Made by a program: the position numbers and the translations under genes. The notes under the pieces were generated by a model. It worked only from the letters and a program-made list of their open reading frames with translations. It searched no databases and was not told the origin of the DNA. Positions 25,115 through 34,509 of a stretch of DNA of 64,000 bases are shown here, piece by piece. Source of the stretch: an uncultured Croceicoccus sp. (GTDB lineage: Bacteria > Pseudomonadota > Alphaproteobacteria > Sphingomonadales > Sphingomonadaceae); NCBI RefSeq assembly GCF_947496385.1, contig NZ_CANMCP010000002.1:293035-357034 (forward strand), in the 5' to 3' direction. The stretch's first letter is position 1. Each line of letters begins with the position of its first letter.

Positions 25115-27946
25115 ATGTCCGCCCCCCTTCCCCCTGATACCACCGGCCTCGCCGATGCGCTGGCCCTGCCGGCCCTGCATGCGAGCCATTCGGGGTGCTG
25201 GCTCGCCTCGCGCGACGGCGAGGTGCGCGGTCTTTCGCGGGGTGAGGCGATCATGGCGGCGGCGGAAACACCGCTGCTGATGCTGAATGCGCCGCTGGTG
25301 GCGAGCCGGCTCGGCTATCCCGAATTGTCGGGGCTGGATCTGCTCGAACTGTTTGCCTTCGTTCACCCGGCCCGCTTCATGGTGCCCACGCCCCGCGGGC
25401 TGGCCGAAGTTCTAGGCCTCGCCATTCCGCACGACGAGGCCGAAGTGCCGCATCTGCTCGCCCGTGCGGCGGGTGTGCTGTTCGCGCAGGTGGAGGCGGA
25501 GGACTGGATCGAGCGGCCCGGCGCGTGGAGCACGCTGCAATCGCTGTCCCGCCTGCGCTGGCCCTGGGCGAGCCTTTTGGCCCCGCATGTCCGCCGGCCC
25601 GAGCGCGCCGAGCCCTGGCTTTTTGCAAAGCTGCCCGAATGGGAGGAGCGCCCGCCGCGCCCGCAACCGGCGCATGTCGCCATTGCGGAGGATGAGGTGA
25701 CCGCTCGGCTCGACCAGCTCACCGGCGAAGGGTCCGAACGCCGCGAGGGGCAGCGCGAATATGCCTGTGCCGCGGCGCGCATTTTCGCACCCCGGCCCGA
25801 AGTCGGCCAGCCGAACATGCTGCTCGCGCAGGCCGGGACGGGGGTGGGCAAGACGCTGGGCTATCTCGCGCCCGCCTCGCTCTGGTCGCAGGCGGCCGGC
25901 GGCACGGTGTGGGTGAGCACCTATACGAAGGCTCTCCAGCGTCAGCTCCGCCGGGAAAGCCGCCGCGCATGGCCCGATGTCGATGCGGGCGAGGCGCGCG
26001 AAACCCCCGCCGTCGTCGTGCGGAAGGGGCGGGAAAACTATCTCTGCCTGCTCAATCTGGAGGATGCCTTGCAAGGCGGCTTCGCAGGCCGCCCCGGCAT
26101 TTTCGCACAGATCGTCGCGCGCTGGGCCGCGTTCAGCGAGGACGGCGACATGGTGGGCGGTGATCTGCCCGGATGGCTGCCGACCTTGTTCCGGCGGCGC
26201 GGCATGGCGGCCGTGACGGACCGGCGCGGCGAATGCGTCTATGCCGGGTGCCCGCACTACCGCAAATGCTTCATCGAGCGCGCCGCCCGCCAATCCGCGC
26301 ATGCCGATCTCGTCATTGCCAATCACGCGCTGGTCATGGTCCACGCCGCGCGTGGGTCGGGCAATGGCGACGAACGCGAGGGGCAGCAGCGCCCCGCCCG
26401 CATCGTGTTCGACGAAGGGCACCATCTGTTCGATGCGGCCGATTCCACCTTTGCCGCCGCCCTGTCGGGGAGCGAGGCGATCGAGATGCGCCGCTGGGTC
26501 ATCGGGCCGGAGGGCAAGTCGAAGGGCCGCCGCCGGGGCCTTGCCGCGCGCCTCTCCGACGTTGCGAGCTATGACGATGCGGGCGATGCGGCGATTGGCA
26601 AAGCGCGCGAGGCCGCCGACCTGCTGCCCGCCGATGGCTGGCTTTCGCGCATTGCGGAGGGCGAACCGTGGGGCCCGATCGAACGTCTGCTCGCTGCGGT
26701 GCGCACGCTGACCTTCGCCCGCGATGCGAGCGCGCAGGACGCGGGCTATGGCATAGAAACCGAAGTGACCGATCTCGACGCTGCGTTCATCGGCGCGGCG
26801 AGCGATGCGAAGGATGCGCTGGCCCGCCTGCGGCAACCGTTGATGGCGCTGTCGGCCCGGCTGGAAGCGATCCTCGCCGATCCGCCCGACTGGCTCGATG
26901 CTCAGGGGCGGCAGCGTATCGACGGGGCGCGCCATTCGCTGCGCTGGCGGATCGACACGCTGATCGCGTGGGAGGCGATGTGTGCGCGCATGGGCGGTCC
27001 GGTGGATGCGGACTTCGTCGACTGGTTCGCCGTGGAACGCGCTGAGGCGCGCGAATTCGACATCGCAATTCACCGCCGCTGGCTCGATCCGATGCGGCCG
27101 TTTGCCCGCACCGTGCTGGAACCCGCGCATGGCGTGATGCAGACCAGCGCCACGCTATGCGATCGGCAGGAGGACGGACCCGACTGGGCGCGCGCGCTGG
27201 AACGCTCGGGCGCGGTGCAGCTCGGCGTGGCGGCTGCGCTGACCGAGGCGGCAAGCCCCTTCGATTATGCCAGGCAGGCGCAGGTGATCATCGTCACCGA
27301 TGTGAAGAAGGGCGATATCGCCGGCCTTGCCGCCGCCTATGGCCGCTTGATCGAACACTCGCGCGGCGGCGTGCTGGGCCTGTTCACCGCCATCCGCCGG
27401 TTGCGCGCGGTGCATGCCCGCATCGCCGATCGGCTGGCGCGCGGCGGGCTGCCGTTGTTTGCACAACATATCGACCCGATCGACACCGGAACGCTGGTCG
27501 ATATTTTCCGCGACGATCCGAAGGCCAGCCTGCTGGGCACCGATGCGCTGCGCGACGGGGTGGACGTGCCGGGCGAATCGCTGCGGCTGGTGGTGATGGA
27601 GCAGGTGCCCTGGCCCAAACCGTCGATCCTGCACCGCGCGCGCCGCGCCGCCCACATGGTGCCGGGTGCGAAGAGCGGCGAGAAAGGCGGCAAGCAAGCC
27701 TATGACGATGCGATCGTGCGCGGCCGGCTGGCGCAGGCATTCGGGCGGCTCATCCGCAGCCGTGCCGATTCGGGGGCATTCGTCGTGTTATCGCCGGCTT
27801 TTCCGTCGCGGCTGTTGTCGGCCTTTCCCGAAGGCACGCCGGTTTCGCGGGTCACTCTGGACGAAGCTTTAAAAATGTTAGACAGCCGTGTTTCGGACAG
27901 GGACATTTCCGGTCACGAGCCGGGTGTAGAGGAAGAAGCGGTTTGA
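25115..27946 (+). CDS. DinG/Rad3-family ATP-dependent DNA helicase
   Basis: A superfamily 2 helicase of 943 residues with an extra N-terminal domain of about 200 residues. Motif I is AQAGTGVGKTLGYLAP at about residue 245; the iron-sulfur cluster cysteines are in ENYLCLLN and GECVYAGCPHYRKC (about 311-386); the Walker B box is VFDEGHHLFD (about 433). C-terminal motifs include DGVDVPGESLRLVVMEQVPW and QAFGRLIRSRAD. The XPD-like FeS architecture implies 5-prime to 3-prime unwinding. The start could instead be GTG 25091 or ATG 25103. The stop overlaps the sixA-like start by 4 bp. Confidence 0.93.
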   Translation: MSAPLPPDTTGLADALALPALHASHSGCWLASRDGEVRGLSRGEAIMAAAETPLLMLNAPLVASRLGYPELSGLDLLELFAFVHPARFMVPTPRGLAEVLGLAIPHDEAEVPHLLARAAGVLFAQVEAEDWIERPGAWSTLQSLSRLRWPWASLLAPHVRRPERAEPWLFAKLPEWEERPPRPQPAHVAIAEDEVTARLDQLTGEGSERREGQREYACAAARIFAPRPEVGQPNMLLAQAGTGVGKTLGYLAPASLWSQAAGGTVWVSTYTKALQRQLRRESRRAWPDVDAGEARETPAVVVRKGRENYLCLLNLEDALQGGFAGRPGIFAQIVARWAAFSEDGDMVGGDLPGWLPTLFRRRGMAAVTDRRGECVYAGCPHYRKCFIERAARQSAHADLVIANHALVMVHAARGSGNGDEREGQQRPARIVFDEGHHLFDAADSTFAAALSGSEAIEMRRWVIGPEGKSKGRRRGLAARLSDVASYDDAGDAAIGKAREAADLLPADGWLSRIAEGEPWGPIERLLAAVRTLTFARDASAQDAGYGIETEVTDLDAAFIGAASDAKDALARLRQPLMALSARLEAILADPPDWLDAQGRQRIDGARHSLRWRIDTLIAWEAMCARMGGPVDADFVDWFAVERAEAREFDIAIHRRWLDPMRPFARTVLEPAHGVMQTSATLCDRQEDGPDWARALERSGAVQLGVAAALTEAASPFDYARQAQVIIVTDVKKGDIAGLAAAYGRLIEHSRGGVLGLFTAIRRLRAVHARIADRLARGGLPLFAQHIDPIDTGTLVDIFRDDPKASLLGTDALRDGVDVPGESLRLVVMEQVPWPKPSILHRARRAAHMVPGAKSGEKGGKQAYDDAIVRGRLAQAFGRLIRSRADSGAFVVLSPAFPSRLLSAFPEGTPVSRVTLDEALKMLDSRVSDRDISGHEPGVEEEAV

Positions 27947-28491
27947 AGATCATCGGTCTGTTGCGGCATGCCAAATCCGAAGACCACCAGCCGAGCGGTC
28001 GGGATTTTGATCGCGGGCTCAATGCAAAGGGCCGCCGGGCCGCTACCGTGATGGGGGCGCATATCGGCACGCGTGGTCCGGCCTTCGACCGTATCGTCGC
28101 CTCACCGGCGCAGCGTGTGCGTGAAACGCTCGATCTCGCGCTCGATGCGATGGGGCGGCGCGCGCCGGTCGACCGGGCGGAGGATCGCCGGCTCTATCTC
28201 GCCACCTCCGAAGTGATCGCGGAGGTCGCCGCCGAGATGGGCGGGTCGTGCGATTCGCTGCTGATCGTTTCGCACAACCCGGGGCTGGAAGATTTCGTAC
28301 TCGACCACGTTCCCGACGATGCCGGCAATGCCATGCGCGATACGGTCGCGGTGAAATATCCCACGGGGGCGTTCGCCGTTCTGGAATTCGATATCGACGA
28401 TTGGGCCGACCTGCCCGATGCGAAGGGGAGGATTGTCGCGCTGACGCGGCCCCGCGATCTCGACCCCGCGCTCGGCCCCGATCTAAACTGA
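27943..28491 (+). CDS. SixA-like phosphohistidine phosphatase
   Basis: The 182-residue histidine-phosphatase-superfamily member has the catalytic RHG-type motif GLLRHAKSEDHQ near the N-terminus, SPAQRVRETLDLAL, and SLLIVSHNPGLEDFVL with the second catalytic His. SixA removes phosphate from histidine in phosphotransfer proteins. It begins with TTG at 27943 overlapping the helicase stop (TTGA), with GAGGA 7-8 nt upstream; no ATG or GTG precedes the catalytic motif. Its 3-prime end overlaps the convergent MerR-family gene by 9 bp. Confidence 0.88.
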   Translation: MKIIGLLRHAKSEDHQPSGRDFDRGLNAKGRRAATVMGAHIGTRGPAFDRIVASPAQRVRETLDLALDAMGRRAPVDRAEDRRLYLATSEVIAEVAAEMGGSCDSLLIVSHNPGLEDFVLDHVPDDAGNAMRDTVAVKYPTGAFAVLEFDIDDWADLPDAKGRIVALTRPRDLDPALGPDLN

Positions 28492-28908
28492 GATGTCGGC
28501 GGGCTTGGTCTCGTCCGTGATCTGAGACAGCGTTTCGCGAATCGCGCGCAGACGCGTCAACATTTCCTCGTCGCTCATCATGCCGGGACGCTCGCCGCGT
28601 GGGGGTGCAGGACGCGCCTCGGCCGCGGTCGTCGCGGCCGGTTCGGGCTCGGCCAGCGCCTTTGCCGCGCCGCGAATCGTGTAGCCTTCGTGGTTGAGCA
28701 GGCGATCGATCCTCTGCACGACCGCGACGTCCTCAGGCCGGTAATAACGCCGGTTCCCGCTGCGCTTGATCGGCGCGAGGGCGGAAAACTGCGTCTCCCA
28801 ATAGCGCAGGACATGCGGCTTTATCGAAAGCGCGGACGCCACCTCCCCGATCGTGCGGAACGCCTGCGGATCCTTTCCATCGTCAAACAGATCGTCACTG
28901 TTTTTCAT
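28483..28908 (-). CDS. MerR family transcriptional regulator
   Basis: The 141-residue protein has a winged helix-turn-helix MerR domain ([55 protein letters not shown]) and a Pro/Ala-rich linker followed by a C-terminal helix. It is of the type found next to ihfA in alphaproteobacteria. The ATG at 28908 overlaps the ihfA stop by 4 bp, so the two are co-transcribed. No ligand-binding cysteines are seen. Targets are unknown. Confidence 0.92.
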   Translation of the reverse strand: MKNSDDLFDDGKDPQAFRTIGEVASALSIKPHVLRYWETQFSALAPIKRSGNRRYYRPEDVAVVQRIDRLLNHEGYTIRGAAKALAEPEPAATTAAEARPAPPRGERPGMMSDEEMLTRLRAIRETLSQITDETKPADISV

Positions 28909-29207
28909 CGTGCGCTTATACGTTCCTTGAGAAGCTGGCTGGCACGGAAGGTCATGACCCGGCGCGGGGTGATGGGAACCTCCACCCCGGTCTTCGGATT
29001 GCGGCCGATTCGTTCGCTCTTGTCGCGAAGAAGGAATGTCCCGAACCCGGAAATTTTGACGTTTTCCCCCGAATGCAGCGCATCGCACATCAAGCGCAGG
29101 ATCGCCTCAACCATGTTGAGCGATTCCGCACGGCTAAGCCCCTGCTTGCGGTGGATAATATCGGCAAGATCGGCGCGGGTCAGAGTTCCGGCTGATCGCA
29201 TCGGCAT
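28905..29207 (-). CDS. ihfA: integration host factor subunit alpha
   Basis: A 100-residue HU/IHF family protein with IHF-alpha features: [40 protein letters not shown] and [18 protein letters not shown] (the beta-arm inserting Pro). It bends DNA as a heterodimer with IhfB. It is the first gene of an ihfA-merR operon behind a near-consensus sigma-70 promoter. Confidence 0.97.
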   Translation of the reverse strand: MPMRSAGTLTRADLADIIHRKQGLSRAESLNMVEAILRLMCDALHSGENVKISGFGTFLLRDKSERIGRNPKTGVEVPITPRRVMTFRASQLLKERISAR

Positions 29208-29244
29208 TTCCTTTGTATAGAAGCGACCCTGGAAGAACCCTTAC

Positions 29245-29273
29245 ATTATCATAGGTTATCAATTTGACGTCAA
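29245..29273 (-). promoter_or_regulatory. sigma-70-type promoter of ihfA-merR
   Basis: On the minus strand TTGACG (29273-29268), 17 nt, then GATAAT (29250-29245) is close to the housekeeping consensus. The -10 lies 38 nt upstream of the ihfA ATG. The region is unusually AT-rich for this genome. Confidence 0.75.
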
Positions 29274-29287
29274 GCGACGTAGGGAAT

Positions 29288-30277
29288 TTACACCCGAAGC
29301 AGGCTCGCCCCCCAGGTGAAGCCGCCGCCCATCGCCTCGAGCATGACCAGATCGCCCGATTTGATTCGCCCGTCGCGCACCGCCACGTCATAGGCCAGCG
29401 GTACGCTCGCCGCCGACGTGTTCGCGTGGATGTCGACCGTCTTGATCACCTTTTCGGGCGGAAGCGAAAGCTTTTTCGCCGTCGCGTCGAGGATCCGGGC
29501 ATTGGCCTGATGCGGCACCACCCAGTCCACCTCGGCCCCCGTCATCCCCGCATCGTCCAGCACTTCGCGCAGGACGTGCGCCAGGTTGACGACCGCGTGG
29601 CGAAACACCTCGCGCCCCTTCATCCGCAGCTTGCCGACAGTCCCCGTCGTCGACGGACCGCCATCGACATAGAGGAGCGAACCATGCTCCCCATCGGTAT
29701 GCAGCCGCGTCGCGATCACGCCCGGCGCGGATGCGGCATCCGCCGCAGCGACGTCGCGCGCTTCGAGCACGAAGGCCCCCGCGCCATCGCCGAAGAGCAC
29801 GCATGTACCCCGGTCGTCCCAATCGAGAATGCGCGAAAACGTCTCTGCGCCAATCACCAGCGCGCGTTTCGCCATCCCGGTTTTCAGCATCGATTCGGCC
29901 GTGCCGAGCGCATAGAGAAAACCCGAACACACCGCGGCCACGTCGAACGCAAAGGCATTCTTCGCGCCGATTTCATGCTGCACCCAGCTCGCGGTGGAGG
30001 GAAACGTCTGATCCGGCGTGGCGGTGGCCAGCACGATCAGGCCGATGTCATCCGGCTCCACCCCGGCGGCGGCCATGGCCTTGCGCGCGGCCTCTGCGGC
30101 GAGCGTGCCGGTCGTCTCGCCATCGCCGGCGATATGCCGCTGCCGAATCCCGGTGCGCTCCACGATCCACGCGTCGCTGGTATCGACGGTCTCGGCAAGC
30201 TCGGCATTGGTGACGCATCGCGCCGGAAGCGCGGAGCCACATCCCAGCACGATGGCGCGGCGGATCGTGTCGGTCAT
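29288..30277 (-). CDS. fabH: 3-oxoacyl-ACP synthase III
   Basis: FabH starts fatty-acid synthesis by condensing acetyl-CoA with malonyl-ACP. The 329-residue thiolase-fold enzyme has the catalytic triad: Cys in [13 protein letters not shown] (about 113), His in [11 protein letters not shown] (about 255) and Asn in [11 protein letters not shown] (about 286). Start overlaps the plsX stop by 4 bp; the rpmF-plsX-fabH-(ihfA) order is the classical alphaproteobacterial arrangement. Confidence 0.98.
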   Translation of the reverse strand: MTDTIRRAIVLGCGSALPARCVTNAELAETVDTSDAWIVERTGIRQRHIAGDGETTGTLAAEAARKAMAAAGVEPDDIGLIVLATATPDQTFPSTASWVQHEIGAKNAFAFDVAAVCSGFLYALGTAESMLKTGMAKRALVIGAETFSRILDWDDRGTCVLFGDGAGAFVLEARDVAAADAASAPGVIATRLHTDGEHGSLLYVDGGPSTTGTVGKLRMKGREVFRHAVVNLAHVLREVLDDAGMTGAEVDWVVPHQANARILDATAKKLSLPPEKVIKTVDIHANTSAASVPLAYDVAVRDGRIKSGDLVMLEAMGGGFTWGASLLRV

Positions 30278-31356
30278 CGTATGTCGCTGCCTGCGGACGG
30301 GGCGGTTTCGCCAGCCGCCGGCATGCTGCCCTGCAGCGCGGCGCCCTCGGCAAGATCGGCCGTGATGCGTTCAGTCAGGTTTTCCTCAAGAAGGCGCGCG
30401 GTCACCGCGACCGCATTGGCCACGCCCGCCGCATTCGCATTGCCGTGGCTCTTCACCACGATGCCGTTGAGGCCCAGGAAAACGGCGCCATTGTGATTGT
30501 TGGGATCAAGATGATGCTTCAGCAATTCGGTCGCCGGGCGGCTGATGAGAAAGCCGAGCTTCGAGCGCAGCGAACTTTGAAAGGCATCCTTCAGAAGGTC
30601 GGTGACGAAGCGGGCCGCACCCTCCACCGCCTTCAACGCGATATTTCCGGAAAAACCGTCGGTGACGACGACATCGGCGCTCCCGCGGGCGAGCTTGTCC
30701 GCCTCGATGAAGCCGTCGAAACTCAGCGCGAGAGTCTGCGAGGCCTCGCGCAGCTTTTCCGATGCGCCGCGCAGGGCATCGGTGCCCTTGATCTCTTCGG
30801 TCCCGATATTGAGCAGGCGCACCCGCGGTTCGGCAAGGCCGGTCGCAATGCGCGAATAGGCCGCGCCCATGATTGCGAACTGCACCAGGTTGCGGGCATC
30901 GCATTCCGTGTTCGCGCCGAGGTCGAGCATGACGAGATCGGTGTCGCCCAGCGTAGGCAGCAGCGCCGCAAGCGCCGGCCGGTCGATCCCCGGCATCGTG
31001 CGCAGCGACACCTTCGCCATCGCCATCAGCGCGCCGGTGTTGCCGCCCGACACCGCGGCCCCGGCCTCGCCGCTTTTGACCGCGGCGATCGCCATCCCCA
31101 TCGAGGTACGGCGCGCCCGGCGCAGCGCCTGCGTCGGGCGTTCGTCGCCTTCGACCTGCTCCGGCGCATGGAGGATTTCCGACGCGTCGCGCAGGTTGGG
31201 ATGGTGATCGAGCGCAGACTTGATCTGCGTCTCGTCGCCGACGAGCAGGAACTTGAAACGGTCGTGACGACGGCGGGCCAGTGCCGCGCCTTCGATCATG
31301 ACACGCACACCCACGTCGCCGCCCATCGCATCGACGGCGATACGCGGCAAGCTCAT
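30274..31356 (-). CDS. plsX: phosphate acyltransferase
   Basis: PlsX makes acyl-phosphate from acyl-ACP for phospholipid synthesis. The 360-residue protein has the N-terminal [31 protein letters not shown], and [12 protein letters not shown] signatures. A GGGAG motif 8 nt upstream supports the ATG at 31356 rather than one 12 codons earlier. It starts 32 bp after rpmF. Confidence 0.98.
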   Translation of the reverse strand: MSLPRIAVDAMGGDVGVRVMIEGAALARRRHDRFKFLLVGDETQIKSALDHHPNLRDASEILHAPEQVEGDERPTQALRRARRTSMGMAIAAVKSGEAGAAVSGGNTGALMAMAKVSLRTMPGIDRPALAALLPTLGDTDLVMLDLGANTECDARNLVQFAIMGAAYSRIATGLAEPRVRLLNIGTEEIKGTDALRGASEKLREASQTLALSFDGFIEADKLARGSADVVVTDGFSGNIALKAVEGAARFVTDLLKDAFQSSLRSKLGFLISRPATELLKHHLDPNNHNGAVFLGLNGIVVKSHGNANAAGVANAVAVTARLLEENLTERITADLAEGAALQGSMPAAGETAPSAGSDIR

Positions 31357-31388
31357 CGAACTATCTCCCGGTTGCGAGTCGCCAGACG

Positions 31389-31568
31389 TCAAAGGCCGAC
31401 GGAAACGATCTCACGCCCGTTGTAATGGCCGCATGCGTCGCAGAGATTGTGGGGACGCTTCAACTCACCGCAATTGCCGCACTCGTGATACGCGGCAGGC
31501 TTGAGCGAATCGTGCGCGCGGCGGTTGCCACGGCGATGCGGCGATACTTTTCTTTTGGGGACAGCCAT
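31389..31568 (-). CDS. rpmF: 50S ribosomal protein L32
   Basis: A 59-residue protein reading [20 protein letters not shown], then [20 protein letters not shown] and [18 protein letters not shown]. The four Cys (CGNC and CDAC) form a zinc ribbon. It stands first in the rpmF-plsX-fabH operon. It was found by translating the gap upstream of plsX. Confidence 0.97.
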   Translation of the reverse strand: MAVPKRKVSPHRRGNRRAHDSLKPAAYHECGNCGELKRPHNLCDACGHYNGREIVSVGL

Positions 31569-31757
31569 TTCGGCACCTGTGTTAAATCATGAATAAGACA
31601 ATTGCCGATGCCCTAGGCGAAGCATGACCGGACCACAAGGGGTGTCCCACAGGCGGTCGGCCAGACAGTCGCATCGGTTACGGCGAAGGCGCGCGCTATA
31701 CCGAATTGTGCACGATACGCAAGGGCGTGTCGTCACCCGCCCGCAACATGCGCGTCC

Positions 31758-32453
31758 TCAACCGGCCATCGCGACATCGCCGACAAACGGATTCGTCCGC
31801 CGTTCCTGACCGAACGTGCTCACCGGACCATGGCCGGGAATGAACGTGACATCATCGCCCAGCGGCCATAATTTGCCCGTGATCGCATCGAGCAGATCCT
31901 GATGACTGCCCATCGGAAAATCGGTGCGACCGATCGAACCCTTGAACAACACGTCGCCGACGACGGCAAATTGCGATGGCGCGTGGTAGAACACGACGTG
32001 GCCGGGCGTATGTCCGGGACAATGGATCACGTCGAGTGTCAGCGCCCCCAGCGTGACGGTATCGCCATCGTGCAACCACCGGTCGGGCTCGAAACACGTA
32101 CCCCGCAGCCCATATCTCCCGCCATCCTCCGGAAGCCGGGAAATCCAGAACCGGTCGGCCTCCTGCGGCCCCTCGATCGGCAGGTCCAGCTCCTGCGCCA
32201 GCAGCGCCGCCTCGCCGCAATGGTCGGCATGGCCATGGGTGATGAGGATTTTTTCAAGCGTCACGCCCGCCTTCGCCACGGCGGCCTTCAACCGGTCGAG
32301 ATCGCCGCCCGGATCGATCAGCGCGCCCTTCATCGTCTGTGTACACCACAGAAGGGAGCAATTCTGCTGCAACGGCGTCACGGGGAGGATCGCGGCCCGC
32401 ATGGGAGGCTCGGCCTTTGCGGGCGGCGTGGATTGCGGCGTGTCGTCTGTCAT
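31758..32453 (-). CDS. MBL-fold metallohydrolase (glyoxalase II-like/YcbL type)
   Basis: The 231-residue protein has the metallo-beta-lactamase zinc motif THGHADH (HxHxDH), later metal ligands in IHCPGHTPGHV and VVGDVLFKGSIGR, and a final FIPGHGP. It resembles glyoxalase II or short YcbL-type thioesterases and hydrolyses a thioester or similar. An internal ATG 17 codons in is an alternative start after a Pro-rich leader. Monocistronic by context. Confidence 0.88.
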   Translation of the reverse strand: MTDDTPQSTPPAKAEPPMRAAILPVTPLQQNCSLLWCTQTMKGALIDPGGDLDRLKAAVAKAGVTLEKILITHGHADHCGEAALLAQELDLPIEGPQEADRFWISRLPEDGGRYGLRGTCFEPDRWLHDGDTVTLGALTLDVIHCPGHTPGHVVFYHAPSQFAVVGDVLFKGSIGRTDFPMGSHQDLLDAITGKLWPLGDDVTFIPGHGPVSTFGQERRTNPFVGDVAMAG

Positions 32454-32520
32454 GCGCGGAATGTGGCCGCCGCTTCCCGCGAATGCAAGGCAGACGGGAG
32501 GCGCAGACAGGCGCGGGCGT

Positions 32521-32991
32521 TCAGATCACCGAACCGGCCGCCGCGGTCATCGCGATGGCGGGCAGGAAGCCGATCATTGTCGCAAAGGCGAAGGAACGGT
32601 GATTCAATGTGCTGAGCGCGCTGGCGCCCGTCACCAGGAAATGGGGTGTACCGGCAACGCGCAGGCCGATGATGTAGAGAAGGCCCCGCCGCTCGAACTG
32701 CCGCTCGAACCCGTCGAGCCGGTCGCCGAGCCGGTCGCGAACACGTGCCCGCATGCCATGCCGGGTGACCACGAACAGGATATGGCTGCCGAGCAAGGCC
32801 CCCAATGCGACGATCAGCCCGCCCTGCCATCCGCCGAGCAGCGCGGCGGAGGAAAAGGTCGCCGGCAGGATCACGCCCGGAACGCAACATGCGACGAGCG
32901 CCGTCGTCCCGACGAGGAAAATGATGGCGAGCATGACGGGATCCTGCACGAACCGCGCCCATTCCATCAAAATTTCCGTCAAGCCGTCCAC
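32521..32991 (-). CDS. VTT/DedA-like membrane protein
   Basis: The 156-residue protein has about four hydrophobic helices and a SNARE-associated (VTT, TVP38/TMEM64) domain pattern with the re-entrant VPGVILPATFSSAALLGGWQ, GALLGSHILFVVTRHGMR and GLRVAGTPHFLVTGASALS. DedA-like proteins are implicated in lipid flipping and membrane homeostasis. It is shorter than typical DedA (about 200 residues) and ends soon after the last helix, but no frameshift is seen. Confidence 0.75.
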   Translation of the reverse strand: MDGLTEILMEWARFVQDPVMLAIIFLVGTTALVACCVPGVILPATFSSAALLGGWQGGLIVALGALLGSHILFVVTRHGMRARVRDRLGDRLDGFERQFERRGLLYIIGLRVAGTPHFLVTGASALSTLNHRSFAFATMIGFLPAIAMTAAAGSVI

Positions 32992-33119
32992 GATTCGTCC
33001 CTCATCACATGACTATAGCATGAAGGACCGGTTGGTTCCCCCGCATATCGCCCGTTCGAACCAATCTCGCGCCGAAAGGTTAAAAAACAGGCACTGCGCT
33101 CCGGTCGCACCCCGCGCGA

Positions 33120-33809
33120 TCAAACCCGCCCGCCTTTCCACACCACCCGGCCGATCACCTCGATCTCGTCGAGCGGAACGCCATGTTCGGGCGGATAGGC
33201 TGCATTGTCCGAAATGATCGAGACCCGGCCCGGCGGGTTGAACTGCAACCGTTTGACCAGAAGCGTATCGTCGCGGCGCAGCACGTGAATCCCGTCGCGG
33301 ATCCGGGCGAGATCCCGATTCACGAGGATTTCGTCGCCATCCGAAAGGGTCGTCTCCATCGAATCGCCCGCCACGGTAATCGCGTTCAGCGTCTGGCTCG
33401 ACAATCCCAGCTCGCGCAGCCACGCGGCGGAAAAGGACAATTGCCCGACCGGCGATTCCTCGGCCGAAAACGCCCCCGGCCCCGCCGACGCACCAAGCGG
33501 CAAGCGCGGGATCTGCACCCATTTGAACGCACCGCGAATCGCGGCCCCCGGCCCCGCCGCCGGAGCACTCACCGCCTTGGCGTAGGATTTTTCTTTCCCG
33601 TCGGAGCCGCCAAGCTCCTCCTCGGCCACGCCGAAGAATTCCGCGAGGCGGCGGCGGTCATTTTCCTCCAGCTTCCGCGGGCTTCCCTTGCGTATGAATT
33701 GCTGAAGATAGCTCGCATTGCGCCCGATCAGCCGGGAAAGGGCCGCAAGCGTGGTGCCATTGCTTTCCGCCAGGGCCAGAAGCCGGGCGCGTGTCGGGTC
33801 GTCGATCAT
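33120..33809 (-). CDS. S24 family LexA/cI-like transcriptional regulator
   Basis: The 229-residue protein has an N-terminal helix-turn-helix (GTTLAALSRLIGRNASYLQQ) and a C-terminal S24 peptidase with the catalytic Ser in GDSMETTLSDG and Lys in TLLVKRLQF. The linker is Pro/Ala/Gly-rich. Such proteins repress targets until RecA-stimulated self-cleavage or sense another signal; the exact cleavage site is not evident. The intergenic region before it is AT-rich with a TCCTA-N6-TAGGA palindrome, a candidate autoregulatory site. Targets unknown. Confidence 0.88.
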   Translation of the reverse strand: MIDDPTRARLLALAESNGTTLAALSRLIGRNASYLQQFIRKGSPRKLEENDRRRLAEFFGVAEEELGGSDGKEKSYAKAVSAPAAGPGAAIRGAFKWVQIPRLPLGASAGPGAFSAEESPVGQLSFSAAWLRELGLSSQTLNAITVAGDSMETTLSDGDEILVNRDLARIRDGIHVLRRDDTLLVKRLQFNPPGRVSIISDNAAYPPEHGVPLDEIEVIGRVVWKGGRV

Positions 33810-33834
33810 TTTTCCTATGTAATCGAAAGTTTTT

Positions 33835-33850
33835 TCCTAGACAAGTAGGA
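33835..33850. promoter_or_regulatory. candidate operator palindrome TCCTA-N6-TAGGA
   Basis: A perfect 5-bp inverted repeat with a 6-nt centre lies between the S24 regulator and the divergent 70-residue gene. Another TCCTA half-site is at 33813-33817. A possible minus-strand promoter (TTGTCT, 17 nt, TACATA) overlaps it, fitting autorepression. Not tested. Confidence 0.4.
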
Positions 33851-33910
33851 TTTCTTTTTAGATCAAAAGGATATTCCCAAGGCGAATCACCGTAATCTTG
33901 GGGTCGCAGA

Positions 33911-34123
33911 ATGGAGGTTAGGTTGCTGATTCGGGACATCGAGAAATTTCTCCGCCGCACCGGAATGCCGGAAACGAAGTTCGGAAGGCTCGCCGTGCGC
34001 GATCCGCGTCTGGTCGTCGATTTGCGCAATGGTCGCGAACCGCGTCGTCGCACGATAATGCGGGTGGAACATTTCATGAACAAATACATCGCCAAGGGTG
34101 GGGAGACGCAGCATGTCCTATGA
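33911..34123 (+). CDS. small HTH-like protein, unknown function
   Basis: A 70-residue basic protein with the conserved-looking string IRDIEKFLRRTGMPETKFGR, then LAVRDPRLVVDLRNGREPRR and a C-terminal helix. Many sphingomonad genomes encode this type; the predicted helices resemble a small DNA-binding fold. A TTG at 33923 is an alternative start. It overlaps the next gene by 11 bp and is transcribed divergently from the S24 regulator. Confidence 0.7.
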   Translation: MEVRLLIRDIEKFLRRTGMPETKFGRLAVRDPRLVVDLRNGREPRRRTIMRVEHFMNKYIAKGGETQHVL

Positions 34124-34493
34124 AATGCCAATCCTGACCAAGAGCTTCGATTTCAAAAGGACCATGGCCATGCGCTCCAAACGCACGCCGGGCGAACGGC
34201 TCGCGGCCGCGGTGCTGGACCTCGCGGAAAACGAAGGGCGCATCGTCGTCCACTCGCAGCGTCCCTGGGCCAGCATCACCTTCACCGGATCGCGCCACAC
34301 CATGAGCCTCGCCTTTACCGGCGTCCACGCGGTGGAGGCGGGCGAACGCTTCGTCGCCAGCCTGGCCGATCACGAGTTTTCGATTCCCCGGCACCTCGTC
34401 GCCGATGCGGAGGTCCGCTCGGTCGAGCACAGCCTGCTGCCCGAACCCCGGCTCTGCGTGGAAATCGAGGTGCTGCTGCTCGACGAGGGTTGA
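34113..34493 (+). CDS. conserved protein, unknown function
   Basis: A 126-residue protein with no signal peptide; segments such as TPGERLAAAVLDLAENEGRI and VVHSQRPWASITFTGSRHTM suggest a compact alpha/beta fold. The start at ATG 34113 (MSYEMPILTK) overlaps the 70-residue gene by 11 bp, so the two form an operon. I do not recognise the family. It is convergent with cysS (16 bp gap). Confidence 0.7.
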   Translation: MSYEMPILTKSFDFKRTMAMRSKRTPGERLAAAVLDLAENEGRIVVHSQRPWASITFTGSRHTMSLAFTGVHAVEAGERFVASLADHEFSIPRHLVADAEVRSVEHSLLPEPRLCVEIEVLLLDEG

Positions 34494-34509
34494 GCGGGGC
34501 CGGCGGCGA

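Noticed and set aside
31569-31757. Possible small gene or RNA between rpmF and the MBL-fold gene
   Set aside because: Open frames there are short, without ribosome-binding site or motif, and no tRNA-like or terminator structure was seen.
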